A model generated the notes under the pieces. It had not been told where the DNA came from. It did not search any database and saw nothing but the letters and a program-made list of their open reading frames with translations. The position numbers were made by a program, and so were the translations under genes. Of a stretch of DNA of 64,000 nucleotides, positions 44,322 through 54,232 are shown piece by piece. The stretch comes from an uncultured Geobacteraceae bacterium (lineage in GTDB: Bacteria > Desulfobacterota > Desulfuromonadia > Geobacterales > Pseudopelobacteraceae): positions 1 to 64,000 of the forward strand of contig CAJAFV010000068.1 of assembly GCA_903939115.1 (NCBI GenBank). The letters run 5' to 3'. Each line of letters opens with the position of its first letter. The first letter of the stretch is position 1.

Positions 44322-45521
44322 TTAATTCTCAACAACCTCGACAAAAATCCCGTCGAGGATTGCAATCATTGTATTTATTTCCTGCTTGGTCACGACCAGC
44401 GGCGGCACAAAGCGGAGTACCGTGTCGTGCACCACATTCAGGAGCACTCCGCGTTCATGGCCCTTCTTCACGATATCGCCTGCCGGAACAGTCAGCGACA
44501 TGCCGATCATCAGTCCGACTCCGCGCACCTCTTTGACAAAGGGATACTTCCGGCCAAGCTCTTCCAGTTCACCGGTCAGATATTCGCCGATTTCCTCGCA
44601 GCGATTAAGCAGGCCATCCTCGAGGATAGTCCTGATCGTAGCGATGGCAGCGGCGCAGACGAGCGGGTTGCCGCCAAAGGTCGAGCCGTGGGTGCCGGGG
44701 ACAAAAGCGGCGGCAAAGGTATCCTTTGCCAGCATCGTTCCGATAGGAGCCCCACCGGCCAGCGCCTTGGCCAGCGTCATGATATCCGGGGTCACGTCAA
44801 AATGCTCGTACGCGAACATTTTGCCGGTACGCCCCATTCCGACCTGAACTTCGTCGAAGATCAACAGCAAGCCATGCCGGTCACACAATTCCCGAACCGC
44901 CTGAAAATAGCCGGGTGATGGCATGTTGACTCCACCCTCGCCCTGGATCGGCTCCAGCATGATGGCGCAGGTAGTCGGAGTTATCGCTGCTTCCAGCGCA
45001 GCAACATCGTCAAACGGCACATGCTTGAAGCCGTGCAGGAGCGGATCAAAAAAGCGCTGCACCTTTTCCTGGCCGGTCGCAGAGACCGTAGCCATGGTGC
45101 GGCCATGAAAGGAGTCGGCGGCAGTGATAATTTCGTACCGTTCCGGGCCATAGGTATCGCGGCTGTATTTACGCGCCAGCTTGATGGCCGCCTCGTTGGC
45201 CTCGGCGCCGCTGTTACAGAAGAATGCTTTATCGGCAAAGGAGTGCCTGCAGAGCAGCTCCGCCAACTCAATCTGCTGCGGAATTTGGTAGTAATTGGAG
45301 CAGTGGATCAGCTCGGCTGCCTGCTTTTGCAGTGCCGCGACAACATTCGGGTGACAATGCCCCAGATTGTTAACCGCAACGCCGCCAAGGAAATCAAGAT
45401 ACTCCTTGCCATCAGCATCCCACAACCGGCACCCCGCCCCTTTGACAGGAACAATCGGGTAGCGGCCGTATGTTTTCATGATGTACTTATCTGATTTTTC
45501 AACCCATTGCTGACTGTTCAT
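44322..45521 (-). CDS. argD: acetylornithine [16 protein letters not shown]
   Basis: A 399-residue class III PLP [16 protein letters not shown] that converts N-acetylglutamate semialdehyde to N-acetylornithine. The [14 protein letters not shown] motif (about 104-117), [14 protein letters not shown] (about 219-232) and the PLP-lysine in [13 protein letters not shown] (about 248-260) are present. Its start overlaps the argB stop by 4 bases, so the two are coupled. It may also serve as succinyldiaminopimelate [16 protein letters not shown], as ArgD does in E. coli. Confidence 0.95.
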   Translation of the reverse strand: MNSQQWVEKSDKYIMKTYGRYPIVPVKGAGCRLWDADGKEYLDFLGGVAVNNLGHCHPNVVAALQKQAAELIHCSNYYQIPQQIELAELLCRHSFADKAFFCNSGAEANEAAIKLARKYSRDTYGPERYEIITAADSFHGRTMATVSATGQEKVQRFFDPLLHGFKHVPFDDVAALEAAITPTTCAIMLEPIQGEGGVNMPSPGYFQAVRELCDRHGLLLIFDEVQVGMGRTGKMFAYEHFDVTPDIMTLAKALAGGAPIGTMLAKDTFAAAFVPGTHGSTFGGNPLVCAAAIATIRTILEDGLLNRCEEIGEYLTGELEELGRKYPFVKEVRGVGLMIGMSLTVPAGDIVKKGHERGVLLNVVHDTVLRFVPPLVVTKQEINTMIAILDGIFVEVVEN

Positions 45522-46396
45522 TTCGTAATCTCCGTGCCGATTCCCACGTCAGTGAAAATTTCCAGCAGCACCGCATGCTCCATGCGGCCATCAATAATAT
45601 GTGCTTTTTTTACCCCCTCTTTGAGAGCATCGGCACAACAGATCACCTTTGGTATCATGCCGCCGGTAATAGCCTCTTCCTCAATCAGGCGATGCAGTTC
45701 TGCCACCGTCAGGCTGGCCAGAAGGGTGCCCCCGGTATCCTTGACTCCGTTGATATCGGTCAGCAGGATCAGCTTCTCGGCATTAAGTGCCGCCGCAACT
45801 CTGCCGGCCACGAGGTCAGCGTTAATGTTGTAACTCTCACCATCCGGCCCGACACCGATAGGCGCAATAACCGGAATATATTTCCCCTGCTCCAGCGTGC
45901 TGATCAGGTCGGTGTTGACCTTCACCACGTCACCGACATAGCCGATATCAACCATGCTAAATGAGCCATCATCATTTTTCACTTCCTGCAGCAGTTTCTT
46001 TGCCAGCAGCAGGGTGCCATCTTTACCGGACAGCCCAACCGCACGGCCGCCATGCTGGTTCAGATAGCCGACGACCTCTTTGTTAACCTGGCCCGCCAGC
46101 ACCATTTCGACCACCTGCATCGTTTCTGCGTCGGTGACGCGCATGCCGCGCACAAACTCGGATACTATGCCGTAACGTTTCAACGTATCGTTGATCTGCG
46201 GCCCGCCGCCATGAACGATAACGGTATTAATCCCCAAGGACTTGAGCAGAACTATGTCCAGTGCAAATGACTCCTTCAGCTTTTCGTCTGCCATGGCATG
46301 GCCGCCATACTTAATGACAAAGGTTTTTCCGGCAAAGCGCCGAATATAGGGTAAAGCCTCCATCAACGTATTCGCTTTTTCAATTAACTGTTTCAT
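45518..46396 (-). CDS. argB: acetylglutamate kinase
   Basis: A 292-residue amino-acid kinase that phosphorylates N-acetylglutamate. The motifs [10 protein letters not shown] (about 27-36), [11 protein letters not shown] (about 60-70) and [19 protein letters not shown] are typical. An N-terminal helix before residue 25 matches the longer, arginine-inhibited hexameric enzymes, so feedback inhibition by arginine is likely. The ATG follows AAGGAT. It is the first arg gene of the cluster. Confidence 0.96.
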   Translation of the reverse strand: MKQLIEKANTLMEALPYIRRFAGKTFVIKYGGHAMADEKLKESFALDIVLLKSLGINTVIVHGGGPQINDTLKRYGIVSEFVRGMRVTDAETMQVVEMVLAGQVNKEVVGYLNQHGGRAVGLSGKDGTLLLAKKLLQEVKNDDGSFSMVDIGYVGDVVKVNTDLISTLEQGKYIPVIAPIGVGPDGESYNINADLVAGRVAAALNAEKLILLTDINGVKDTGGTLLASLTVAELHRLIEEEAITGGMIPKVICCADALKEGVKKAHIIDGRMEHAVLLEIFTDVGIGTEITK

Positions 46397-46419
46397 TGCA
46401 TATCCTTACACCTGAAATC

Positions 46420-46442
46420 TCATCACTCATCACTCATCACTC
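46420..46442. repeat. three tandem CATCACT heptamers upstream of argB
   Basis: CATCACT is repeated three times in the 50-base gap between argB and the upstream kinase gene. It could be slippage-prone spacer DNA; no binding protein is suggested. Confidence 0.6.
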
Positions 46443-46446
46443 TTCA

Positions 46447-47568
46447 TCAATGAAGCGGCAGGTTTATCGTTACCGTCGTACCTGAATCGGTCTCACTGGC
46501 GATACTGATACTCCCGCCATGCTGCCTGATGAATTCGCGCGCATAGAACAGCCCCAGCCCGAAACCTCGGATCTGACCGGTGCGATCCGGATCGACCTGA
46601 TAAAATTTTTCAAACACTTTGGGTATTTCGCTCTCGGGGATCCCGATTCCGGAATCTGAAACAACAATGAAGACAGAACCAGCGTGACTTCCAAGCTTGA
46701 GAGAGATGTGGCCCCTCCCGCCGGAGAACTTGAAAGCATTATCTATCACTTGATGCAGCGCGAAGCAGATTTTAGGCGCGTCGAGCATCACGGGGGGAAG
46801 AGCTTCCGGGGCGGTTTCAAGCTCAACATCGAAATTGCCATGTTCCTCGCGACACTCAATCAGCACATCAGCAACAATTTCATTCAGATCAGTAGGACAC
46901 TTGCTGACACCGGTACTGTCAACCATGACCTGGCTGAATGCAAGCAGATCGGCAACCAACTGACCGAGATAGCCCGCCTCTTCGATTGCCATGTCAATAC
47001 TCTGCTGGAAAATCGGGTCTGCCGGATCAAACAACCCGGTCTTCAAATTCTGCAGCAGGAGAGAAATACCGGTGATAGGAGTGCGCAGTTTATGCGAGAC
47101 AAGCGATAGAAATACGTTTTTCAACTCGTCAGAGCGCTTGATATCAACCAGTTCTTCTTTAAGTTTTTTTCTTTCCAAGGCTTTTTCAATAGATGTTTTC
47201 AGTTGCAGAAGATTAAGCGGTTTGTTGATAAAATCATCAGCATCTTCTTTCAGGGCATTCAGTATGGTTTCTTTATCCGAAAATCCGGTCATGATAATCA
47301 CGACCGCAGTCGGGTCTATCTTTTTCACCTGCTTAAGAAGCTCAATTCCTGAATCCCCCGGCATCATTATATCGGAGAGGATCAGGTCGACCTCCTCCGC
47401 TTCGTACAACCGGAGTGCCTCCTCACAGGTGCCGGCCTGTAACACTCTATAATTGTTGAGGACATGTCCACACATTTCACGGATAATCGGTTCGTCATCA
47501 ACGACTAGAATAGTAGCCCGTGGCGCTTGCGTACAATGATTCCTGGTGTGTAACAGTTGTTCTTGCAT
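46447..47568 (-). CDS. REC-HisKA-HATPase hybrid kinase/response regulator
   Basis: A 373-residue soluble protein. The receiver (phospho-Asp in LILSDIMMPGDSG, about 70) is followed by HisKA with H-box SLVSHKLRTPI (about 157; Lys replaces the usual Glu after His) and an HATPase domain with HQVIDNAFKFSG, DSGIGIPESEIPKVFEKFYQ and GFGLGLFYAREFI. I start at the ATG at 47568, preceded by AGGGA, so it lies 28 bases after alaS; the longer frame overlaps alaS and has no ribosome site. Its output partner is unknown. Confidence 0.86.
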   Translation of the reverse strand: MQEQLLHTRNHCTQAPRATILVVDDEPIIREMCGHVLNNYRVLQAGTCEEALRLYEAEEVDLILSDIMMPGDSGIELLKQVKKIDPTAVVIIMTGFSDKETILNALKEDADDFINKPLNLLQLKTSIEKALERKKLKEELVDIKRSDELKNVFLSLVSHKLRTPITGISLLLQNLKTGLFDPADPIFQQSIDMAIEEAGYLGQLVADLLAFSQVMVDSTGVSKCPTDLNEIVADVLIECREEHGNFDVELETAPEALPPVMLDAPKICFALHQVIDNAFKFSGGRGHISLKLGSHAGSVFIVVSDSGIGIPESEIPKVFEKFYQVDPDRTGQIRGFGLGLFYAREFIRQHGGSISIASETDSGTTVTINLPLH

Positions 47569-47596
47569 GATAATTCCCTGGGAAGTCTCTTTTTCT

Positions 47597-50233
47597 TTAG
47601 CGCCCTGCAAGGAGAGTAGAAACGGCTGCCAAAGCATCCGCAAGTTTATCTGGCTGACTTCCGCCGGCCTGAGCAAGTTCCGGCTTACCGCCGCCACTGC
47701 CGCCAACGAGAGGCGCTATCTGTTTGATGATGTCACCAGCCTTGATTGTATTACTCAGCTCTTTAGTCACGGCAACGAGGAGATTAGCCTTACCGGCAAT
47801 ATCAGCACCAAGGGCGATCACCCCGGAGCCGATACGATCCTTCAGCGTATCAGACAGATCGCGCAGCGCCTTAATATCCTCGACCTGAACCTGCACGGCC
47901 AGCAGTTTGAATCCGTGCAGCTCAACAGCCTGTGACAACAGATCTCCGGAAGCGGCAACATTCAGCTTTGCGTGCAATGTCTCTATTTCCCTCTGCAGTT
48001 CCCTCTGACGAGCCAGCAGCTTTTCAACTCTATCCCGTGAATTACCCGCTTCAGATTTGAGCAGTGCAGCAATCTCCCTCTGTTCGTCCTCCATCTGCCG
48101 GACAAAGTCAAGAGCCCCGAAACCGGTCAGCGCCTCAATACGTCGCACTCCGGCAGCAATACCCGCTTCAGAGGCTATTTTGAACAGCCCTATATCACCG
48201 GCGGCCCGCACGTGAGTCCCACCGCACAGTTCCATGCTGACCTCTCCGACCTTCACGACACGGACTGAATCGCCATATTTTTCATCGAAGAGCGCGGTAG
48301 CGCCGGCATCTATCGCTTCAGCGACGTTCATCTCACGGGTAACGACCTGGTCATTCGCCATTACAAACCGGTTGACAATTGTCTCAACCTCGCGAAGTTC
48401 AGCATCAGTCACCGCAGAAAAATGGGTAAAGTCAAAACGGAGTCTCCCCTGTGAAACCAGCGATCCAGCCTGTTTAACATGCTCGCCCAACACCATACGC
48501 AGTGCACTCTGCAGCAGATGCGTTGCGGTATGGTTACGGCATGTGGCATCACGTTCCGCCCGTGCCACCTTCAGGTCTGCTGCTTCTCCGACCGTCAGGA
48601 TCCCTTCTGTGACAACAGCATGATGAACAACCATGTCGATAAAGGGGCGACTGGCAGCAACAATGTCAAGATGGGCATTACCGGTTGAAATCGTGCCGCA
48701 ATCACCTTTCTGGCCACCAGAGTCACCGTAAAAGGGGGTTTTTTCCGTAATGACCGCCACTGAATCTCCGGCATTCGCAGTGTCGACGGGAACTCCGTCC
48801 CGGATAATGGCGAGCACCGGTGCGTAGGTCGACATTTCGTCATAGCCGACAAACCGTCCGCGCACTCCACTGTTGTGCAGCTCCTTGTATACCTGGGCGA
48901 TTCCCTCCTCACCGGAACCTTTCCAGTGTTCACGGGCCTGTGCTCTCTGGCGCTCCATGCAGTTTTCAAAGCCGGCTTCGTCGATGGTAAACCCTTCACT
49001 CTCGACGATATCAGCGGTCAGGTCAGTCGGGAAACCGTAGGTATCGTACAGTTTGAACAGCACATCTCCGGGGATAATTGTTGTACCGGCACCACGAAGA
49101 ACGGCGACCTCGTCGTTGAGAATTGCCAGTCCCCGATCCAGTGTCTCAATGAATCGCTGTTCTTCAGCCAAGACGACCTTCTTGATATACTCTTCGCGCT
49201 CCTGCAGTTCCGGATATGCATCCCCCATGACTTCGCGCACCGCATCAACCATATTAAACAGCATCGGCTCCGCACAGCCGAGCATCTTGGCATGACGGGC
49301 CGCCCGGCGCATGATGCGCCGTAATACATACCCGCGCCCTTCGTTGGAAGGAAGTGCACCGTCACAGATCAGGAACGTTACTGCCCGGGCGTGATCGGCA
49401 ATAACCCGCATCGAGACATTGTCCTTATCATCGGCGCCATACTGCTTGCCGGTCAGCCGCTCGATATGGCGGATAATCCCCTGAAGGATATCAATATCGT
49501 AGTTTGATTTCACCCCCTGCATGACGGCCGAAACCCGCTCCAATCCCATACCGGTATCGACCGAAGGCTTCGGCAGCGGTGTCATGACGCCGTCACTTGA
49601 CCGGTTGAACTGCATAAAGACGTTGTTCCAGATTTCCATGTACCGGTCACATTCACAGCCGACATTGCACTCCGGACGATCACATCCGATTTCGGCACCC
49701 TGATCGTAGAATATTTCACTGCAGGGACCACACGGACCGGTATCACCCATCGACCAGAAGTTATCCTTTTCGCCAAAACGGAAAATCCGCTCACGCGGGA
49801 TCCCTTCCTGAAAATGCCAGATATCGGCCGCTTCGTCATCATCGGTGTACACGGTTACATACAGACGGCTTTTGTCCAGTTTTAACTCGACAGTCAGAAA
49901 CTCCCAGGCATAGGCGATCGCTTCTTTTTTGAAATAATCGCCGAAGGAAAAATTCCCCAGCATTTCAAAAAAAGTATGATGTCGTGCCGTTCGACCGACG
50001 TTTTCAAGGTCATTATGCTTTCCGCCCGCTCGGACACACTTCTGTGAACTTGCCGCCCGGTAATAGCCCCGATCCTCGAGGCCGAGAAAACAGTCCTTGA
50101 ACTGGTTCATTCCGGCGTTGGCAAACATAAGGGTCGGATCGTTTTTGGGGAGAATTCCCGAACTTGAAACGACCGTGTGGCCCCGATCGGCAAAATACTG
50201 AAGAAAACGTGCCCGAATTTCTGTACCTGTCAT
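47597..50233 (-). CDS. alaS: alanine-tRNA ligase
   Basis: An 878-residue class II synthetase that charges tRNA-Ala. The N-terminal catalytic core starts [19 protein letters not shown]. The editing domain shows [11 protein letters not shown] (about 569-579) and the zinc/editing motif CGGTH (about 666-670). The C-terminal DHHA1 domain ends with [15 protein letters not shown]. Full length for the family (about 875). The ATG follows AGAGGA. Confidence 0.97.
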   Translation of the reverse strand: MTGTEIRARFLQYFADRGHTVVSSSGILPKNDPTLMFANAGMNQFKDCFLGLEDRGYYRAASSQKCVRAGGKHNDLENVGRTARHHTFFEMLGNFSFGDYFKKEAIAYAWEFLTVELKLDKSRLYVTVYTDDDEAADIWHFQEGIPRERIFRFGEKDNFWSMGDTGPCGPCSEIFYDQGAEIGCDRPECNVGCECDRYMEIWNNVFMQFNRSSDGVMTPLPKPSVDTGMGLERVSAVMQGVKSNYDIDILQGIIRHIERLTGKQYGADDKDNVSMRVIADHARAVTFLICDGALPSNEGRGYVLRRIMRRAARHAKMLGCAEPMLFNMVDAVREVMGDAYPELQEREEYIKKVVLAEEQRFIETLDRGLAILNDEVAVLRGAGTTIIPGDVLFKLYDTYGFPTDLTADIVESEGFTIDEAGFENCMERQRAQAREHWKGSGEEGIAQVYKELHNSGVRGRFVGYDEMSTYAPVLAIIRDGVPVDTANAGDSVAVITEKTPFYGDSGGQKGDCGTISTGNAHLDIVAASRPFIDMVVHHAVVTEGILTVGEAADLKVARAERDATCRNHTATHLLQSALRMVLGEHVKQAGSLVSQGRLRFDFTHFSAVTDAELREVETIVNRFVMANDQVVTREMNVAEAIDAGATALFDEKYGDSVRVVKVGEVSMELCGGTHVRAAGDIGLFKIASEAGIAAGVRRIEALTGFGALDFVRQMEDEQREIAALLKSEAGNSRDRVEKLLARQRELQREIETLHAKLNVAASGDLLSQAVELHGFKLLAVQVQVEDIKALRDLSDTLKDRIGSGVIALGADIAGKANLLVAVTKELSNTIKAGDIIKQIAPLVGGSGGGKPELAQAGGSQPDKLADALAAVSTLLAGR

Positions 50234-50254
50234 AAATTCCTCTTAATTTTATTC

Positions 50255-50284
50255 ATTTTAGTATTTAAGAAATCGAAGCTGCAA
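50255..50284 (-). promoter_or_regulatory. candidate promoter of alaS
   Basis: On the minus strand TTGCAG (50284-50279) and TAAAAT (50260-50255) are 18 bases apart, about 20 bases before the alaS start codon. The fit to consensus is moderate. Confidence 0.35.
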
Positions 50285-50287
50285 TAG

Positions 50288-50391
50288 AACACAGATGACG
50301 CGGATTGAACGGATTTACGCAGATTACAAATTGGTCCCTCGGTTCATCTGTTAAAATCCGCTTAAATCAGATTTTATCCGCGTTTAATTGC
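50288..50391. repeat. imperfect palindromic intergenic element (ACGCGGAT type)
   Basis: The gap between recX and alaS holds a run built of short units such as ACGCGGATTGAACGGATTTA on the left and their imperfect complements (AAATCAG, ATCCGCG) on the right, around a centre near 50335. Elements with these near-periodic ATCCGCGT units recur in many bacterial genomes as dispersed, non-coding palindromes. Confidence 0.6.
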
Positions 50392-50431
50392 CTTTGATTT
50401 TTTATTTTGAGGCTCAGGCTAGTCATCATGT

Positions 50432-50908
50432 TTACTCATCAGCCCGTAATGCCCGCAGTATCGCGGAGAGTCCGAAGCCACGCCGTTGCAAAAAACCGAC
50501 CATCCGTCGCTTATCGCGATCACTCGCCGCTGAATAGGAAAATCCGGGGGAGCGTCGCTCCGCCGCCGACCTGACCTCGGAAAGCTCGTCACTCTCCGAC
50601 AGAAGAGGTGCAAGGGTTTCATTCACGACGTCAGCGGTGAACCCTCTGCGGCGCATCTCCAAGCGGAGACGCACTCCGTAATAACGGCCGGAGGAAAGTG
50701 CCGATTCTGCAAAGCGGGCGGCAAACCGGTGGTCATCCAACCACCCTTCACGCTGCAGGCGGAGAATCGTATCCTCAATATCCTGCCCGGCAACCTGACG
50801 CATCGCGAGCTTTTGCCGGATTCTGGCAACCGTGTAATCCTGACCGGTCAGCAACCGTACGGCGTACGGGTAGATCTTGTCAGACGGCAGCGGTTCAGTA
50901 CTTTTCAA
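50432..50908 (-). CDS. recX: regulatory protein RecX
   Basis: About 158 residues of three-helix repeats, the RecX fold, which restrains RecA filaments. Seen are YAVRLLTGQDYTVARIRQKL, WLDDHRFAARFAES and MRRRGFTADVVNETL, all family patterns. The start is uncertain: the frame runs back into pilT, and I chose the TTG at 50908, next to the pilT stop; no good ribosome site is visible, so translation is probably coupled to pilT. It lies two genes after recA on the same strand. Confidence 0.85.
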   Translation of the reverse strand: MKSTEPLPSDKIYPYAVRLLTGQDYTVARIRQKLAMRQVAGQDIEDTILRLQREGWLDDHRFAARFAESALSSGRYYGVRLRLEMRRRGFTADVVNETLAPLLSESDELSEVRSAAERRSPGFSYSAASDRDKRRMVGFLQRRGFGLSAILRALRADE

Positions 50909-52052
50909 TATCAAGTTTTGGCAACTCGGCAGCAGGGTCTTCGATCTTATCTTCAAAGTCATCCCAGGATGCGTCAGAGGTTGATGAAATGCCGGATATT
51001 TTGAGGGCAAAATCATCCGGATTGGAGCATTGCCGCAACGCCTCTTCGTAGGTAATCAGTTTGTTTGAATAGAGCTTCATCAGCGACTGATCAAAACTCT
51101 GCATACCATATGTTACGTACCCCTGTGAAATGGCATCGTTAAGCTGCTTGGTTTTGTCCTTATCATCGATGCATTCCCTGACGCGCGCTGAAGCCAGCAT
51201 AACCTCCACTGCCGGCACTCGTCCCTTGCCGTCTGATTTCGGCACCAGTCGTTGTGAAATGACCGCCTTGATAATGCTGGCAAGCTGTATCCTCACCTGG
51301 CGCTGATGATAGGGAGGAAAGACCCCTATAATGCGGTTAATGGTTTCGGCCGCGTCAGTTGTGTGGAGCGTAGACATAACAAGATGCCCGGTCTCGGCAG
51401 CCGTCATAGCCGTTTCTATGGTTTCATAATCGCGCATTTCTCCAACCAGGATGACATCCGGGTCCTGACGGAGAGCACCCTTAAGAGCCGCCGAGAAGGT
51501 AGGGGTATCAGTACCGACCTCACGCTGGCTGATGATGCTCTTGTTATCACGATGCAGAAACTCAACCGGGTCTTCGATAGTGATGATGTTACAGGTACGG
51601 GATTGATTGATCGAGTCAATCATGGCGGCCAGAGTACTGGACTTGCCCGACCCGGTTGTTCCGGTCACCAGAATCAGGCCGCGCTCTTCCTTGCAGACTT
51701 TCTGAATAACCGGAGGGAGATTAAGTCCCTCCAGTGTCGGGATAATAAAAGCGATTGAACGAAAAACCATCGCCACAGTGCCACGCTGACGGTAGACACT
51801 GGCTCTGAAACGCCCCAGACCCGGAACGGCATACGCCAGATCGACCTCGAAATTTTCCTCAAACATACGCCGCTGACGATCATTCATCATCTTGTGGGCA
51901 GTATCTGAGACAAAATCAGGCGACAACCGCGGGGCGTTGGGAATCGGGTGCAGTCGGCCATCGATCCTTACGATGGGAGGCAGACCGGTTTTGATATGAA
52001 TATCAGACCCCTTGGCCTTAAACGCGATGGTAAGTATTTCGTTCAAATCCAT
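50895..52052 (-). CDS. PilT/PilU-family retraction ATPase
   Basis: A 385-residue hexameric ATPase of the type IV pilus retraction family. Walker A is GTTGSGKSST (about 130-139), the Asp box is ITIEDPVEFLH, Walker B is DPDVILVGEMRD (about 199-210), and the His box is GHLVMSTLHTTDA. The canonical PilT AIRNLIRE motif is replaced by ARVRECIDDKDK, which points to a PilU-like or diverged PilT. The last ~35 residues are an acidic extension (SWDDFEDKIEDP). Its 3' end overlaps recX; recA ends 15 bases upstream. Confidence 0.9.
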   Translation of the reverse strand: MDLNEILTIAFKAKGSDIHIKTGLPPIVRIDGRLHPIPNAPRLSPDFVSDTAHKMMNDRQRRMFEENFEVDLAYAVPGLGRFRASVYRQRGTVAMVFRSIAFIIPTLEGLNLPPVIQKVCKEERGLILVTGTTGSGKSSTLAAMIDSINQSRTCNIITIEDPVEFLHRDNKSIISQREVGTDTPTFSAALKGALRQDPDVILVGEMRDYETIETAMTAAETGHLVMSTLHTTDAAETINRIIGVFPPYHQRQVRIQLASIIKAVISQRLVPKSDGKGRVPAVEVMLASARVRECIDDKDKTKQLNDAISQGYVTYGMQSFDQSLMKLYSNKLITYEEALRQCSNPDDFALKISGISSTSDASWDDFEDKIEDPAAELPKLDIEKY

Positions 52053-52067
52053 AGCGTATCTCCGCTG

Positions 52068-53105
52068 CTAGGCAGCCTTGACCGTTTTTTCAGCGACAGG
52101 CGCCGGCTTAAGGAGGTCCATCAGCTTGGCTTCGATCTCAGCCAGCGTATCCGGATGCTCAGTCAGCCAGGTACGGGAATTTTCTCTACCTTGTCCGATT
52201 CGCTCTTTACCGTAGGAGTACCAGGCACCGCTCTTTTCAACGATGTTTTTATCAACCGCCAGGTCAAGAACATCACCGGTGCGCGAAATCCCTTCACCGT
52301 AAAGGATATCAAACTCAACCTCTTTGAACGGGGGAGCAACTTTGTTTTTGACCACCTTTACGCGGGTGCGGGAGCCAATAATCTGATCACCCTGCTTCAG
52401 GGTGGCGATCTTACGGATGTCCATACGTACCGAAGCGTAGAATTTAAGCGCGTTACCTCCGGTGGTCGTCTCCGGATTGCCGAACATGACGCCGATCTTC
52501 ATGCGGATCTGATTGATGAAAATGACACAGCAGTTCGATTTGCTGATAATGCCGGTCAATTTGCGCAGCGCCTGAGACATCAAACGGGCCTGCAGACCCA
52601 TATGGGAATCCCCCATATCGCCCTCTATCTCTGCCTTGGGCACCAAGGCAGCAACCGAGTCGACCACCAGGATGTCAATCGCACCGCTTCTGACCAGGGT
52701 TTCGGTGATTTCCAGCGCCTGTTCACCGGTGTCCGGCTGAGAGACCAGCAAGTCATCGGTTTTAACTCCCAACTTACGGGCATAGCCGATATCGAGCGCA
52801 TGCTCGGCATCAATAAACGCAGCGATCCCTCCTGTTTTCTGCGCTTCTGCAACAATATGCAGCGCCAGCGTTGTTTTACCGGACGACTCGGGACCATATA
52901 TTTCAATTACCCGGCCACGCGGCACACCACCGACACCCAGAGCCATGTCGAGAGAGATGGATCCGGTGGAAATAGCTTCAACCCCCGGAAGTGCCTCATC
53001 GTTACCGAGCCGCATGATAGACCCTTTGCCAAACTGTTTTTCGATCTGACTAAGAGCCAGCTCAATCGCCTTGTTTTTCTCCAGAGTGTTGTTTTTTTCA
53101 GCCAT
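52068..53105 (-). CDS. recA: recombinase RecA
   Basis: A 345-residue DNA-strand-exchange ATPase and SOS co-protease. Walker [10 protein letters not shown] (about 69-77), Walker [11 protein letters not shown], loop L1 and L2 ([23 protein letters not shown]) are intact. Length is usual. The ATG follows AGGAGA. A candidate extended -10 promoter lies about 50 bases upstream. Confidence 0.98.
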   Translation of the reverse strand: MAEKNNTLEKNKAIELALSQIEKQFGKGSIMRLGNDEALPGVEAISTGSISLDMALGVGGVPRGRVIEIYGPESSGKTTLALHIVAEAQKTGGIAAFIDAEHALDIGYARKLGVKTDDLLVSQPDTGEQALEITETLVRSGAIDILVVDSVAALVPKAEIEGDMGDSHMGLQARLMSQALRKLTGIISKSNCCVIFINQIRMKIGVMFGNPETTTGGNALKFYASVRMDIRKIATLKQGDQIIGSRTRVKVVKNKVAPPFKEVEFDILYGEGISRTGDVLDLAVDKNIVEKSGAWYSYGKERIGQGRENSRTWLTEHPDTLAEIEAKLMDLLKPAPVAEKTVKAA

Positions 53106-53150
53106 TAGGGGTATCTCCTGAAGGATAGGATAGGTATATTAAAGGATAGA

Positions 53151-53180
53151 AAAATAGCATATCAGGCCGCTGTATCGCAA
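53151..53180 (-). promoter_or_regulatory. candidate recA promoter (extended -10)
   Basis: On the minus strand TTGCGA (53180-53175), an 18-base spacer and TATTTT (53156-53151) with a TG one base before the -10 box. I saw no clear LexA-type palindrome next to it, so SOS control is not shown. Confidence 0.4.
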
Positions 53181-53235
53181 GGTTTTATCTGACGCTGATT
53201 TGTGCGAGAAAGGTCTGCCGTTTTTCCAATACTGC

Positions 53236-54039
53236 TCACTTTTGACAGCTGCGGCAAAAAACGGTACTCCGGTTTCCGAGACGAATCTCGTCAAGCTGTT
53301 TCCCGCAACCGGAACACGCCTCTCCGCCCCGCCCGTACACCTTAAGATCCAGCGGGTGATAGGTAACTGTCTCCTCGGCGATCCGGCAGGTACTTCCGTC
53401 ACCGATTGACTCCTCCAGGACGTCGCGAATCACCGTTGCCAGCACTGAACATTCCGACACTGTCAGCGTCCCGGAGGCACGGTCGGGACGAATGCCGGCA
53501 CGGAACAACGCCTCGTTAGCGTAGATATTCCCCACACCTGCAACCACGGCACTATTCATGATCAACTGCTTGATCGCAACTTTTCGCCCTCTGGCTGCGT
53601 CAAACAGGTATCCGCTATTAAACGCTTCCGTAAGCGGTTCCGGGCCGATCCCCGCCAATAGTGGCTGCTGCTGCGGATCACCGGCAAACCAGGAAACGAT
53701 GCCGAATTTGCGCGGATCGTGAAAACGGAGCAGATGGCCGTCATCAAAGATAAAATCGATGTGATCATGTTTTTCCGGCGGCGTAGGACGGCTGAACAGC
53801 CGTAAATAACCGGTCATCCCGAGATGTATCAGCAACCAGCCGCTGCCGCAATCAAACAGCAGATACTTGCCGCGACGGATAATGGCCCGCAGAGTCAACC
53901 CCGGCAGTATCTCCGCAAGCGCCACAGGCACCGGAAGCCGGAGCTTTGCTACACGCAGCACTATCTGGGTAAAGCGCTTCCCCGCCAATTCCCGCTCAAG
54001 TCGACGACGGGTTACTTCAACCTCCGGAAGTTCCGGCAT
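53236..54039 (-). CDS. mutM: formamidopyrimidine-DNA glycosylase
   Basis: A 267-residue base-excision repair enzyme that removes 8-oxoguanine. The catalytic PELPEVEV N-terminus is intact (P2 and E3 after Met removal), and the C-terminal zinc finger has four cysteines (CSGCGK...CRSC). The helix-two-turn-helix NEALFRAGIRP is near 172. The ATG follows AAGGAG. It lies 131 bases upstream of recA in the same direction. Confidence 0.96.
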   Translation of the reverse strand: MPELPEVEVTRRRLERELAGKRFTQIVLRVAKLRLPVPVALAEILPGLTLRAIIRRGKYLLFDCGSGWLLIHLGMTGYLRLFSRPTPPEKHDHIDFIFDDGHLLRFHDPRKFGIVSWFAGDPQQQPLLAGIGPEPLTEAFNSGYLFDAARGRKVAIKQLIMNSAVVAGVGNIYANEALFRAGIRPDRASGTLTVSECSVLATVIRDVLEESIGDGSTCRIAEETVTYHPLDLKVYGRGGEACSGCGKQLDEIRLGNRSTVFCRSCQK

Positions 54040-54232
54040 GTTTTCTCCTTAATTCAAATAGTGGCACTGAACTATAATCAGGATAAATCAAGCGGCGTCA
54101 ACAGAAAATGGCATAATTGACAACTTTCCACTTGTCTTGCTATACCTACCCTTGACCGGGAGGCTGAGGTCCGAACACTGCATAGTGTATTTGATGGCCT
54201 TGTGACAGGCTAATCCCAACATGAGGTATGTA

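Noticed and set aside
51948-53108. Plus-strand open frame of 386 codons
   Set aside because: Antisense to recA and the start of pilT; no domain pattern.
53106-53235. LexA box before recA
   Set aside because: I found no convincing palindrome that fits a known LexA motif; SOS control may act through another site.
54140-54232. Possible MerR-type promoter with long spacer before the adaptor gene (ACCT...AGGT around CTTGACC)
   Set aside because: The dyad is incomplete, no good -10 lies at 19-20 bases, and no merR-like gene is nearby.
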